From Haloplanus sp. (lineage in GTDB: Archaea > Halobacteriota > Halobacteria > Halobacteriales > Haloferacaceae), in contig NZ_JAQCNJ010000020.1 of assembly GCF_028275055.1 (NCBI RefSeq), positions 1 to 64,000 of the forward strand: 64,000 nucleotides of DNA, read 5' to 3'. Below the pieces are notes generated by a model, which saw only the letters and a program-made list of their open reading frames with translations, did no database searches and was not told the DNA's origin. This document shows positions 8,436 through 17,409 of this stretch, piece after piece. The position numbers were made by a program, and so were the translations under genes. How positions within the stretch are numbered: position 1 is the stretch's first letter; each line of letters opens with the position of its first letter.

Positions 8436-8684
8436 ATGCCCGAGTGTCTCGACATCTCCGAGGGGTTCGATGTCCACGAGTACCGCGCGGGGCTGAAGCT
8501 CCGGACACAGGACGGCAACTCGATGCATCTGGAGAACCGCGAGGGGTACGGCTGTCCGGCTTGTGGGCGGCGGTTCGACCGGCTGTTCGTCTCGTCGGAC
8601 GACCGGGTGAGCTTCAACGATCCGCCGAACGCGCCGTTCTGTCTGGCCCGGACGGCGGAGCAACTGTTGTTGTTGACCCACTGA
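8436..8684 (+). CDS. Small haloarchaeal zinc-knuckle protein (DUF7385-like)
   Basis: An 82-residue protein with one CPACGRRF knuckle (residues 40-47) and a later Cys in PFCLART; the segments HEYRAGLKLRTQDGNSMHLENREGYGCPACG and LLLLTH (named here by their ends) are highly characteristic of a conserved haloarchaeal family. From memory this family is sometimes labelled flagella cluster protein, but nothing here is a flagellar neighbour, so that label should not be trusted. It starts at an ATG 38 nt after the FAH gene. Confidence 0.75.
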   Translation: MPECLDISEGFDVHEYRAGLKLRTQDGNSMHLENREGYGCPACGRRFDRLFVSSDDRVSFNDPPNAPFCLARTAEQLLLLTH

Positions 8685-8792
8685 TCGTCCACCCCTGCGG
8701 TCATCACGGCGTGCCACCGGACCGTGGAACGACCGCGACGTGTTCCCGGAAACCGAAAAGGGTGTCAGGGTCGGTTGAGAACCGACCACACG

Positions 8793-9221
8793 ATGTACGA
8801 GGAGGTCCTGCTCCCGACGGATGGGAGCGAGTCGATGGACGTGGTGGTCGACCACGCGGCCGAGGTGGCGGCGCGGCGGGACGCGACCGTTCACGTTCTG
8901 TACGTGATCGACGATCGGTCGTTTCTGACCCTACAGGACGGTATGCAGACCGACGTGGAAAACGAACTCCGCACGGAGGGCGAAACCGCGACCGCCGCCG
9001 TCGCCGACCGTCTCGACGACGCGGGCGTGACCGTCCGGACGGTGATCCGCAAGGGTGACCCTGGAGAGGAGGTTCTGGCCTACACAGAGGAGTCGGGAGT
9101 TGACCTCGTGGTGATGGGCACCCACGGCGACGACTACCAACGGACCATGCTCGGGAGCGTCTCCCAGAAGGTGGTGACGATGGCCGACGTGCCCGTTCTC
9201 ACCGTCGGCGTCGGGGGTTAG
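8793..9221 (+). CDS. Universal stress protein (UspA family)
   Basis: A 142-residue single-domain Usp. It starts [13 protein letters not shown], the usual beta-1/Walker-like Asp region, and carries the nucleotide-binding motif G-x2-G-x9-G-S as [14 protein letters not shown] (about 112-125), so ATP binding is likely. The ATG at 8793 begins exactly at the family start; an in-frame extension to 8724 is not family-like. It shares its final 4 nt with the stop of the convergent msrB gene. Confidence 0.93.
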   Translation: MYEEVLLPTDGSESMDVVVDHAAEVAARRDATVHVLYVIDDRSFLTLQDGMQTDVENELRTEGETATAAVADRLDDAGVTVRTVIRKGDPGEEVLAYTEESGVDLVVMGTHGDDYQRTMLGSVSQKVVTMADVPVLTVGVGG

Positions 9222-9622
9222 TCCTCGGGATCGAACGCCAGTGCGACGGAGTTGATGCAGTAGCGTTCGCCCGTCGGATCGGGACCGTCCTCGAAGACGT
9301 GGCCGAGGTGGCCGTCACACCGGGCACACGACACCTCGGTTCGGGTCATCCCGTGGCGGGTGTCGGTCTCGAAGACCACCGCATCCTCGATGGCGTCGTA
9401 GAAACTGGGCCAGCCGCTTTTGGAGTCGAATTTGGTGTCGGAGGCGAACAACGGCGCACCACACCCCGCGCAAGCGTAGGTGCCGTCCTCCGTGTTTTCG
9501 AGAAGGTCGCCGCTAAACTTGGGTTCGGTACCGCGTTCGCGGAGGATGTTGTACTCCTCCTCGGAGAGCCGGTCGCGCCACTCGTCGTCGGACAGGTCGC
9601 TCAGGGATCGTTCTTCGCTCAT
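9218..9622 (-). CDS. msrB: Peptide-methionine (R)-S-oxide reductase MsrB
   Basis: A 134-residue MsrB, which reduces methionine-R-sulfoxide in proteins. Both zinc CxxC pairs are visible (CAGC near 52-55, CARC near 99-102), as is the catalytic motif RYCINSVAL near the C-terminus with the resolving/catalytic Cys. The N-terminal ~25 residues are an acidic leader. The gene converges on the Usp gene, and the two stop codons interlock in TTAG. Confidence 0.95.
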   Translation of the reverse strand: MSEERSLSDLSDDEWRDRLSEEEYNILRERGTEPKFSGDLLENTEDGTYACAGCGAPLFASDTKFDSKSGWPSFYDAIEDAVVFETDTRHGMTRTEVSCARCDGHLGHVFEDGPDPTGERYCINSVALAFDPED

Positions 9623-9679
9623 ACGGGTCCTACGTGCCGGGGACTGATAGCCTCGGCGGCTGGCGTGGCGGCCACGACG

Positions 9680-10357
9680 TTACGTCCGGGTCGGCACGCC
9701 GTCGAGAGCGAGCAGATCGGCCAGCCCGTCGAGTTCGAACGTCGGCGCGACCGAAAGGTCGTAGCCCTCGCGGTGGGGACGGCGGATGAACGCGGCGTCG
9801 GCGCCGGCGTTTTGGGCCGCCAACACGTCGGACTCGCTGTCGCCGATAAAGAGGGTGTCGGCGGCGTCGACACCTATGTCCGAGAGGGCGCGCCGGAGGT
9901 AGTACGGAGCGGGCTTTTTTCGGGTCAGGCTTTGGATCGTGGGCGAACGTCCGTACACCGGGTCGAAGAGGTCGGCCGTTTCAAAAAAGTCGTGCATGAA
10001 CTTGAGGGTCGCCTGCTGGTTCGAACTGACGATACCACGAGGTGTGTCGATGTCGTGAACGACGTCGAAGTCGTCGTACAGCGTCGCCCGACCCGCCCGA
10101 AGTTCGACGCGTTGAGCGTGCGAGGAGTAGTGGTCGCGGGCGCGCCAGAGCCGCGACGGGTCGAGACCGTATCTCGCACACACCGAGGAGAGGCGGTCGG
10201 GCGTGACACCGATGGAGAGTCGTGCGACGTCGTCGTCGTCCGGGTCGGGAACGCCGAGAGCGTCGAACGCCTCCCACGTCGCGCGCCGGAGAACGGAGTG
10301 GCCGACCGGTTCGACGAGAACACCGTCGTTGTCGAACAGCACCGCCTCGTATGGCAT
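9680..10357 (-). CDS. HAD-superfamily phosphatase
   Basis: A 225-residue HAD hydrolase. Motif I is FDNDGVL (residues 8-14), motif II is the serine of GIVSSNQQ (about 128), the motif III lysine is in KKPAPYYL (about 170), and motif IV is FIGDSESD (about 193). It has an alpha-helical cap between motifs I and II, as in phosphoglycolate phosphatase-like enzymes. Substrate unknown. It lies 57 nt upstream of msrB on the same strand and could be co-transcribed with it. Confidence 0.9.
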   Translation of the reverse strand: MPYEAVLFDNDGVLVEPVGHSVLRRATWEAFDALGVPDPDDDDVARLSIGVTPDRLSSVCARYGLDPSRLWRARDHYSSHAQRVELRAGRATLYDDFDVVHDIDTPRGIVSSNQQATLKFMHDFFETADLFDPVYGRSPTIQSLTRKKPAPYYLRRALSDIGVDAADTLFIGDSESDVLAAQNAGADAAFIRRPHREGYDLSVAPTFELDGLADLLALDGVPTRT

Positions 10358-10459
10358 ACACGGAGGTTGGGACCGACGGCGAAAAGCGTTTAGTTCTTGC
10401 CGGCGGCGCGATCCGTCGGAGGGCCGGGGTTTAATCCGCTCGCCCGAGATGTGTGTCCG

Positions 10460-11083
10460 ATGGGTGACGAGCGCGTAACTCGGCGGGCCATCCTCGGAAC
10501 CGGGGTCGGGGTACTCGCCTCGCTGTCGGGCTGTGGGCGGCTGTTTATCGAGCCGGAGCCGACACCGCCGGACAGCGGTGACACACCGGCGTCATCGCCG
10601 ACGGCCACAGCGACCGAGCCTCCGACCGTCACGGAGACGGTCGAAACTCGGGCGCGGGCACGGACGCGAACGGCCGCCGCCGTCGCGCTTCCGGGCGACG
10701 GAATCGAGGTACGGAACCGACGGCTCTCGATCCGGCTGACGCCGACGGAGTCGCACGCGTTCGTCAACTATCAGTTCGAGGTGGAGAACACGGGCGAACG
10801 GCCGATAACGGACGTCGAGTTCCGGGTGGATGTCCGTTACGCGCGCGAGGACGTCTCCCGCGTCGTCGCAACCGACTATCCACGGTTCTGGTTCGTCCCG
10901 CTTGCGAGCCGTGGCGACGGTGATGAGGACGATGGGAACGGGAACGGGAACGGACTGGATCGGGACGACAGCGAGCGGGTAGGCAACGAGGTCCGGTTCG
11001 AACGCGACGGTCGTGCGGAAGGCTCGACCGACTCCGACCGGTTCGACATCGAACTCGCGATCCGGCGGGTCCGGCGGCGTTGA
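10460..11083 (+). CDS. Tat-exported lipoprotein, unknown function
   Basis: A 207-residue protein with a twin-arginine signal (VTRRAIL at residues 6-12), a hydrophobic stretch and the lipobox SLSGCG, with the modified Cys at about 25. A Pro/Thr/Ser-rich spacer follows, then an immunoglobulin-like beta segment (FVNYQFEVENTGERPITDVEFRV by its ends) that is common in haloarchaeal surface proteins. A GDGDEDDGNGNGNG low-complexity loop lies near 170. Probably anchored to the outer face of the membrane. It precedes another envelope gene. Confidence 0.8.
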   Translation: MGDERVTRRAILGTGVGVLASLSGCGRLFIEPEPTPPDSGDTPASSPTATATEPPTVTETVETRARARTRTAAAVALPGDGIEVRNRRLSIRLTPTESHAFVNYQFEVENTGERPITDVEFRVDVRYAREDVSRVVATDYPRFWFVPLASRGDGDEDDGNGNGNGLDRDDSERVGNEVRFERDGRAEGSTDSDRFDIELAIRRVRRR

Positions 11084-11207
11084 GACCGAGCGGAGACAGT
11101 GAACCGTCGGGACGGGCAGCGGTGGCGCGGCCGCCGACTGCTTCGGTGACAATACCTAAGTTTGTCGGCGACCGAGCAGCATTGTCCGGCATCGGCCGGT
11201 GGTACAC

Positions 11208-12266
11208 ATGTTCGCGCTCGCCTTGTTCGCACTGTTTCTCGCCGCCGGCCTGTTCGTCGGGGGATACGTCATCGCCCGAGCCGGTAGGACCGGCCGCCGC
11301 CGGACCGTCATCGTCGCGGCCGTCCTGCTCGCCGCGGGCGGTGTGACCGTACCGGCGATGCCGGCGGCCGTAACGCCGTCGCCGGAGCCGATGACGTCCG
11401 CGCCGATGCCGGCGGCTGTGGCTGACGCCGGTGCGGGGGCGGGAGCGGCGGCGGACGAGCGCAGGGACACACGGGCGGGCGCCGCGACGGTGGCGGCAAA
11501 CGCGACGGTCGTGGCGGTGAGCGCCCCCGACCGCCTCACGTACCGAACCGGGTCGGGGGCTCGGCGAACGGTGCGCCTCGCCGGTGTCGATGCCCCGGGT
11601 CTCGACGCGGCCACCCTCGAACCGTTCGATGGCGTTCCGACCGGCGACCAAGGCCGGCGGTGTCTCGCCGACCATGGCCAGCGGGCGCTCGTCGACTTAC
11701 GGACGGACCTGGTCGGTGCGGGGGTGACCGTCCGGACGACGAGTACGGCGGTGGGAACGCGGACAGCAGTGGTCACCGTCGACGGACAACCCCTCAACCG
11801 ACGGCTCGTCGAACGAGGGCGCGCCCGGGCGACGGACGGGCGGTATGCCGACGCCGAGCGGGCGGCACAGAACGCTCGCCGGGGTATCTGGTCGTGTGGT
11901 GTCGTCGAGCCGACCCGGCCGATCCGCGAGTCGAACACCTCGGCGCTCCGCATCGTAGCGGTCCATCCCAACCCGCCGGACGACGCGGCGGCGGGAATCG
12001 ACGACGAGTTTATTATCATCGAAAACACCGGAGAGCGAGCGATCGACCTCTCCGACTGGTCACTTATCGTCGACGACACGCACTACTACTTCTTCGGCGA
12101 CCGGCGCCTCCAACCGGGAGCCGAACTCGTCGTCAGCGTCGGAACGGGACGCGACGACGAGGGTCGTGTCTACTGGGCGACCGGTCGTCCGGTTCTTGAC
12201 GACGGAAGCGGGACGATCCGACTCATTGACGGCGACACCGACCGCTCGGTTTGGTTGTCGTATTGA
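11208..12266 (+). CDS. Membrane-anchored thermonuclease-like protein with lamin-tail domain
   Basis: A 352-residue protein with two N-terminal hydrophobic segments (about 1-20 and 32-50), then an Ala/Pro linker. Residues ~105-235 resemble a Staphylococcus-nuclease fold (VRLAGVDAPG, later DGQPLNRRLVERGRA and ARRGIW), but the usual catalytic Glu after the DAPG turn and the YGR arginine are not clearly present, so catalysis is doubtful. Residues ~245-352 are a lamin-tail domain (FIIIENTGERAIDLSDWSL, GRDDEGRVYW). Such SNase-LTD proteins are common outside the haloarchaeal membrane, where they bind or cut DNA. ATG 11208 is preferred over GTG 11199. Confidence 0.7.
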   Translation: MFALALFALFLAAGLFVGGYVIARAGRTGRRRTVIVAAVLLAAGGVTVPAMPAAVTPSPEPMTSAPMPAAVADAGAGAGAAADERRDTRAGAATVAANATVVAVSAPDRLTYRTGSGARRTVRLAGVDAPGLDAATLEPFDGVPTGDQGRRCLADHGQRALVDLRTDLVGAGVTVRTTSTAVGTRTAVVTVDGQPLNRRLVERGRARATDGRYADAERAAQNARRGIWSCGVVEPTRPIRESNTSALRIVAVHPNPPDDAAAGIDDEFIIIENTGERAIDLSDWSLIVDDTHYYFFGDRRLQPGAELVVSVGTGRDDEGRVYWATGRPVLDDGSGTIRLIDGDTDRSVWLSY

Positions 12267-12379
12267 CCGACACGCATCGGCCGTACCCGGTAGGTAGTAA
12301 ATACCGAACACGTTCAACCAAATTTTAGTTTGATATATTGGATCGTCATCGTTATTATTGGGCGACCGCAGGTGTATTT

Positions 12380-14008
12380 ATGAAGCGGATCACGATTCTG
12401 GCGGTCGTCGGCCTGTTGCTGGTCGCGCCGGTCGTTCCCGCGTTCGCATCGAGCGTTGTCTCCGGGAACCCGGTATTGGGTGTCAGCGTTGCCGACGAAA
12501 CCTTCCAGTCGAACGAGGAGGCGCGGCTCACGGTCGTCGCGAGCAACGACGGCAACATTGAGGATGGCGGGCCCAGCCGGTTCGAGGAGCAGGTCCAGAC
12601 GGCTCGGAGCGTCCGGATGCAGGTCGATGAAGACCAGGTCGACGCCCCGATAGACGTAAAGACGGGGACGGTCACGGCCGGGAGCATCGGCCCCGGTGGA
12701 ACGGCCGAGTTCAGCTTCAATGTGGATATCGGTAACGCCGAACCGGGGCGGTACACCGTCCCCGTCGAAATCACGTACCGACACGCGCGGGCCGTGCTCT
12801 ACGATGAGACGAGCACCGGTCCGGCAAACATCGAGTACACGTGGCTCGAAAAGGAACGGACGGTCGATCTGACGATCCGGATCGAGGAACGCGCCGAGTT
12901 CGACGTGATTTCGGAGGGATCCAACGAGTTGCTCGCGGGCGACACCGGATCGCTCGCGTTCACCATCGAGAACACGGGCACTCAGACGGCGCGGAGCGCG
13001 ACGGTCCGGTTGGAATCGCGGGCGTCGGGGCTGTACTTCGGGAGCCCCGACGCGCCGTCGACGACAACCGGCGTGTTCGTCCGGTCGCTCGATCCGGGCG
13101 AGACCAGACGGGTGTCCGTGCAGGTGGGCGCGGACGCCGACCTCTCGCCGGGTGAGTATCCCGTCGACGCCGTGGTCTCCTATCGCAACCGAAACGACAT
13201 CGCAAAGCAGTCGAACAGCCTGACCGCGGGTGTCGTCGTCCAACCCGAACGGAGTTTCACGATCGAGGACCTGACGACCGAGAACTTCCGGGTCGACGAG
13301 TCGGAGGCGACGTTGTCCGGCCGGGTCGTCAACACGGGACCGGCACCGGCTCGGAACGTGGTCGTCAGGATGCGCGACGCCGGCCCGGTGACACCGACAA
13401 ACGGCGAGTCGGCGGTCGGAACCCTCGATCCGGGTGAGTCGGCACCGGTCACGTTCACCGTGGCCATTGCGGGCGACGCCGAACCCGGAACCAACTCGTT
13501 CACCTTCGGCGTGGAGTACGAGAACGCCGACGGCGACGTGCAAACGGCGTCGAACCCGATCCGGAAGCGGGCGACGGTCGACGAGTCACGCGACCGGTTC
13601 GAGGTGGAAAACGTCTCGACAACGGTGACACCCGGCGGTACGGCGCGGCTCACCGTCGACGTGCGGTACGTCGGCGACGACCCCGTGTCGGCGACCAACA
13701 CACGACTGTTCACCAGCGACCCGCTGTCGACCTCCGACGACGGGGCGTTTCTCGGACGACTGGGGCCGGGCGAGACGGCGACCGCCTCGTTCCGGATCAG
13801 CGCGACGAGCGACGCCATCCCCAAGCGGTACAACGCCGCTGTCCAGGTGCGGTACGACGAGGCCGACGGGGATACGAAGTTCACCGACGAGATACCCATC
13901 GGCGTGGGGGTGAACGAGGCCGATGGCGGACCGCCGATTCTCCCGGTCGGCGGCGGCGCGATACTGCTCGTCGCCATCGTCGGGGGGCTCTGGTACCGTC
14001 GACAATGA
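12380..14008 (+). CDS. COG1361-type secreted protein with CARDB-like repeats, membrane anchored
   Basis: A 542-residue exported protein. A signal peptide covers residues 1-24 (MKRITILAVVGLLLVAPVVP, then AFAS). Several ~110-residue immunoglobulin-like modules follow, each with a phrase like IENTGTQTARS, VVNTGPAPARN or GPGETATASF. A single C-terminal helix (ILLVAIVGGLW) anchors it, facing outside. Its stop overlaps the ATG of a 26-codon ORF, with an RND exporter gene just after; COG1361 proteins next to MMPL/RND pumps are a recurrent archaeal pair, so it may be an external partner of that pump. The upstream 110 nt are unusually A/T-rich and hold the promoter. Confidence 0.85.
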   Translation: MKRITILAVVGLLLVAPVVPAFASSVVSGNPVLGVSVADETFQSNEEARLTVVASNDGNIEDGGPSRFEEQVQTARSVRMQVDEDQVDAPIDVKTGTVTAGSIGPGGTAEFSFNVDIGNAEPGRYTVPVEITYRHARAVLYDETSTGPANIEYTWLEKERTVDLTIRIEERAEFDVISEGSNELLAGDTGSLAFTIENTGTQTARSATVRLESRASGLYFGSPDAPSTTTGVFVRSLDPGETRRVSVQVGADADLSPGEYPVDAVVSYRNRNDIAKQSNSLTAGVVVQPERSFTIEDLTTENFRVDESEATLSGRVVNTGPAPARNVVVRMRDAGPVTPTNGESAVGTLDPGESAPVTFTVAIAGDAEPGTNSFTFGVEYENADGDVQTASNPIRKRATVDESRDRFEVENVSTTVTPGGTARLTVDVRYVGDDPVSATNTRLFTSDPLSTSDDGAFLGRLGPGETATASFRISATSDAIPKRYNAAVQVRYDEADGDTKFTDEIPIGVGVNEADGGPPILPVGGGAILLVAIVGGLWYRRQ

Positions 14009-14085
14009 GCGCCGAGACGGGGCCGGCGGAGACAAGCGTGGGCGGGAACGAGGACGAGCACAAAGACGAGAACGGAGGAGACTGA
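14005..14085 (+). CDS. 26-residue acidic small ORF between exoprotein and RND exporter
   Basis: The ATG at 14005 overlaps the preceding stop as ATGA, and the TGA at 14083-14085 ends one base before the GTG of the exporter gene. The product MSAETGPAETSVGGNEDEHK plus DENGGD is very acidic, with no hydrophobic segment. Tight packing on both sides suggests it is translated, perhaps as a coupling peptide carrying ribosomes to the strong Shine-Dalgarno sequence inside it. It could equally be only a coupling device. No family is recognised. Confidence 0.45.
   Translation: MSAETGPAETSVGGNEDEHKDENGGD
14074..14080 (+). promoter_or_regulatory. Strong Shine-Dalgarno GGAGGAG before GTG 14087
   Basis: GGAGGAG ends 6 nt before the GTG at 14087. 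Most starts in this window are leaderless or have weak RBSs, so this clear purine box decides the GTG as the exporter start. Confidence 0.65.
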
Positions 14086-14086
14086 C

Positions 14087-16438
14087 GTGGGACGACTCGA
14101 CCACCTCTTCGGCGGCATCGGCAACGAGGTGCAGGCCCACCCGGTCGCGACGCTACTGATCGCGGTGGTCCTCCTCGTCGCCGCCTTTGGCGGCGCCGCA
14201 CAGATCACGAGCGTCACCGGCGATCAGGCCTTCACCGCCGGGAACCCGACCCTGAACACGTTCGACGAGACGTTCGACCGTGGCTCCATCTCCGTGCTGG
14301 TCCGAGGGGAGGTGAGCGATCCGGCGACGATCAGGGCGGTGGCCCGCTTCGACGACCGGATGTCGGCGGTCGACGACGTGGCCTACGTGTCGAGTCCGGC
14401 CGACCGGGTGCGCGCGGAGTACGGCCGGGTCCCCGACTCGCAGGCGAAAGTCGAGCGAGCGATCGGTGATCCGGACACCGCGTTCGTTCGGGTGGTGTTC
14501 GAACCGGGACTGACACAGCCCGAGGAACGACCGATCTACGAGGAGGCGACCGGGGCCGAGGAGTGGGCACGCTTCCCAGCCGGTGTCGACGTGATCGTCA
14601 CCGGGTCGGCGGCGTTCTCCGCACAGCTGTCGGCGTTGATCCAGCAGAGCACGAACCAACTGCTCGGGTTGGCGGTCGGGCTGATGATCGTCGCCCTCTT
14701 TTTCCTGTTTCGTGGGGTGCGCCTGCGGCTCCTCCCGATCGTCGCGGTCTTTACCGGCGTGTTGTACACGTTCGGGGCCATCGGCTACGCCGGCGTTCCC
14801 AACTCGACACTGACGAGTTCCGTCTTCCCGATCCTGATCGGTCTCGGCATCGACTACTCCGTGCAGTTCCACGAGCGCTACGAGGAGGAGTTGGAGGTGG
14901 CGCCGCCACGGGAGGCCCTGCCACGGGCGTTGTCGGGCATCGGTCCGCCGGTGTTCGTGGCGATGCTCGCCGCCGCACTCGGCTTCGGCGCGACGTGGAT
15001 GTCGACACAGGGGTCGCCGGCGTTCGTCTGGTTCGCCCAGACCTCGATCTTCGGGGTCTTGCTCACCTTTCTCGCGGCGATCCTAATCTTGCTCCCGACG
15101 CTGACGCTGTACGCGCGGTGGCGAGAACGAGGGCGAGGGCGGGATGCCGACGAGACCGAACGACGCGGCGGCGGGCAGACCGGCGGCGAGGGACCGGCAG
15201 ACGTCGATCCGGTGGGGCCGGCGGATCCGGCAGGATCGACACCCGACCTCGACGAGTCGGACCGCGTCGGCGTCTTCGGGCGGACGCTCGGACAGGGTGC
15301 TCGGACGGTTGCGGCCAATCCGGGACTCACGCTGGTGGTGGCGGTGCTCCTGATGGGTGCGGGATTCCAAGCCGGCACCGGACTGGAGACGCTTGCGGAC
15401 ACCGAGGAGTTCGTGCCACAGGACCTGCCGGCGTACGTCGACCTCCAGCAGTTCCGCGCCCAGACCGGCGGCGGGAGCGCCGTCCAGTTCGACGTGCTCG
15501 TTCTCGGGAGCGACCTCACCCACCCCGAGGTGTTACGCTGGATGGAACGGTTCGAGCGTGTCGCCGTCGGTACACCGCTGGTCCAGGGGGTAGACTCGCC
15601 GGCGACGCTCGTCTCCGAGTACAACGGCGGCGAGATTCCCGAGACGCGGGCGGGCGTCGAACGTGTTCTCGCCGACGTTCCGGAGGAGGAGCGCGTCAAC
15701 TACTACAACGACGGCTACGCCCACATCACCGTTATCGGTGCCGAGGACATGACGACCGACCAAACGTTGTCGTTTATTACGAACGTCGACAAGGCGATCG
15801 CGTTCAGCAACCCACCGCCGGGTGTGCAGGTGACGCTCACCGGTACGGAAGCGGTTTCTCCGCCGTCGGTCGTCGAGCAGATCGAGAACCGGAACGTGAC
15901 GACGGGACTGGGCGTTCTGTTCGTGTTCGGTCTCCTACTCGTCTACTACCGGCGGCTGACGAAGGCGGTCGCGCCGCTGATCCCGATGGTGTTCGTCATC
16001 GGGTGGCAGAACCTCTACATGGCCGCCCTGAACATTCCCGTCTCGCCGCTCGGGGCGTCGCTGGGGGCCATGAGCGTCGGCATCGGGGCCGAGTACACCA
16101 TCATCGTGATGGAGCGGTACTACGAGGAGAAGGCGCTCGCAGGCGTGAGCAGGCTCGACGCCGTGGAAACGGCGGCCACACGGGTCGGCAAGGCCATCTC
16201 GGTGTCGGGGATGACCACCGTCTTTGGCTTCTCGGCGCTGACGCTCTCGCCGTTCCCGATCCTCGCGGACTTCGGCTACCTCACCGTCGGTGTTATCTTT
16301 CTGACGCTGGTGGCCGCACTGGCGACGCTACCGCCGACGCTGATCGTTCTCGACGAACTGGTCGAGCGGCTCCCGACGCCGTTCTGGGCGGCGAGCGCCG
16401 ACGCCGGCGTCGGCGGGGAGAAGGGAACGCATAACTGA
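14087..16438 (+). CDS. RND-superfamily (MMPL-type) exporter
   Basis: A 783-residue pump with about 12 transmembrane helices in two similar halves. One helix lies at 19-37, then a large external loop, then a helix bundle (about 190-345); the pattern repeats from ~405, with the second bundle at ~610-765. GIDYSVQFHERYEEE (about 260) and its counterpart GAEYTIIVMERYYEE (about 665) are the conserved RND helix segments with acidic residues for proton or ion coupling. Cargo is unknown; archaeal members are thought to handle lipids or hydrophobic compounds. It is the third gene of an exoprotein / small ORF / pump unit. Confidence 0.9.
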   Translation: MGRLDHLFGGIGNEVQAHPVATLLIAVVLLVAAFGGAAQITSVTGDQAFTAGNPTLNTFDETFDRGSISVLVRGEVSDPATIRAVARFDDRMSAVDDVAYVSSPADRVRAEYGRVPDSQAKVERAIGDPDTAFVRVVFEPGLTQPEERPIYEEATGAEEWARFPAGVDVIVTGSAAFSAQLSALIQQSTNQLLGLAVGLMIVALFFLFRGVRLRLLPIVAVFTGVLYTFGAIGYAGVPNSTLTSSVFPILIGLGIDYSVQFHERYEEELEVAPPREALPRALSGIGPPVFVAMLAAALGFGATWMSTQGSPAFVWFAQTSIFGVLLTFLAAILILLPTLTLYARWRERGRGRDADETERRGGGQTGGEGPADVDPVGPADPAGSTPDLDESDRVGVFGRTLGQGARTVAANPGLTLVVAVLLMGAGFQAGTGLETLADTEEFVPQDLPAYVDLQQFRAQTGGGSAVQFDVLVLGSDLTHPEVLRWMERFERVAVGTPLVQGVDSPATLVSEYNGGEIPETRAGVERVLADVPEEERVNYYNDGYAHITVIGAEDMTTDQTLSFITNVDKAIAFSNPPPGVQVTLTGTEAVSPPSVVEQIENRNVTTGLGVLFVFGLLLVYYRRLTKAVAPLIPMVFVIGWQNLYMAALNIPVSPLGASLGAMSVGIGAEYTIIVMERYYEEKALAGVSRLDAVETAATRVGKAISVSGMTTVFGFSALTLSPFPILADFGYLTVGVIFLTLVAALATLPPTLIVLDELVERLPTPFWAASADAGVGGEKGTHN

Positions 16439-16459
16439 TCGCGGGTCGAGACGCCAGGC

Positions 16460-17371
16460 ATGCCAACGGCACCCGCCGATTCGGCGTACGGTACCAGCCT
16501 CGTTCCGACGGTGACGCCCTTCGTGGACGGGTCGGTCGACACCGATGCGATTGCCGACCTCGTCGAGTTCGTTCTCGAAAACGGCGCTGACGGCTTGGTT
16601 CCCTGCGGGACGACCGGCGAGTTCGCCAGCCTCACCCACGAGGAGTACGAAACGGTCGTGCGAGCGAGCGTCGACGCCGCCGACGGCGCGTCGGTGCTCC
16701 CGGGAGCGGCGGCATCAAGCGTCGCCGGAACCCTCGATCGGATCGACACCGCGGCCGACTGCGGCGCGGACGCCGTTCTCGTCGTGCTGCCGTACTTTCA
16801 CGGCGCGAACGACCCGACCGGCAACGAACGGTTCGTCCGTGCGGTGCTCAAGGAGACGGCGCTACCGGTCGTTCTTTACAATATTCCTTCGTGTGTCGGG
16901 CAGTCGATCGGCGCCGACCTGCTCGACGCCGTCGCCGACCACCCGGACCTCGTCGGGATGAAAGACACGAGCGGTGATCTGACACACCTCACGGAGGTCA
17001 TCCGGCGGACCGGCGAGAACTTTCACCTGTTTCAGGGGTTCGACAGCCAGCTCGCCCCCGCGGTGTCGATGGGGGCGACGGGTGGCATCAACGCCGTCGC
17101 GAACTACCGCCCGGGACTGGTCGCAAACACCATCGACGCGGCGGCGGACAACGACGTAGAACGGGCCCGGAACCTGCAGGTGAACCACATCGGCCCGGTG
17201 TTCGACGTCTCGCTGAACCACGGCTTCGCCCCGGCCACAAAGGCGGCGCTGGTCGAACGCGGCATCATCGGTGACGACGCCGTCCGCCCGCCGCTGGTCG
17301 AACTCGACGACGACGCACTGGCGGCGGTGCGGTCGGTGCTCGATAACACACCCGGCACGGTCGCGGAGTGA
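16460..17371 (+). CDS. DapA-family (dihydrodipicolinate synthase/aldolase) enzyme
   Basis: A 303-residue class I aldolase-type TIM barrel. It has PCGTTGEFASLTHEEY (about 52-67, the GTTGE carbonyl-binding loop), YNIPS (about 139) with the family Tyr, and GMKDTSGD (about 167-174) with the Schiff-base Lys. In true DapA the YN-P loop normally reads YNVPGRT; here it is YNIPSCV, which weakens the arginine contact to the substrate, so a keto-acid or keto-sugar aldolase is as likely as lysine synthesis. It stands 21 nt after the exporter and 38 nt before a PHP gene. Confidence 0.82.
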   Translation: MPTAPADSAYGTSLVPTVTPFVDGSVDTDAIADLVEFVLENGADGLVPCGTTGEFASLTHEEYETVVRASVDAADGASVLPGAAASSVAGTLDRIDTAADCGADAVLVVLPYFHGANDPTGNERFVRAVLKETALPVVLYNIPSCVGQSIGADLLDAVADHPDLVGMKDTSGDLTHLTEVIRRTGENFHLFQGFDSQLAPAVSMGATGGINAVANYRPGLVANTIDAAADNDVERARNLQVNHIGPVFDVSLNHGFAPATKAALVERGIIGDDAVRPPLVELDDDALAAVRSVLDNTPGTVAE

Positions 17372-17409
17372 GCCACGGGGCTTATCGTTCCACCCCTCGA
17401 AGAACGGTC

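Noticed and set aside
12314-13543. 409-codon minus-strand ORF opposite the COG1361 gene
   Set aside because: Shadow; the plus strand has a signal peptide, repeated Ig-like modules and a C-terminal anchor.
14563-16434. 623-codon plus-strand ORF in another frame of the RND pump
   Set aside because: Arg-rich frame-shifted shadow; the pump frame has ordered membrane helices and family motifs.
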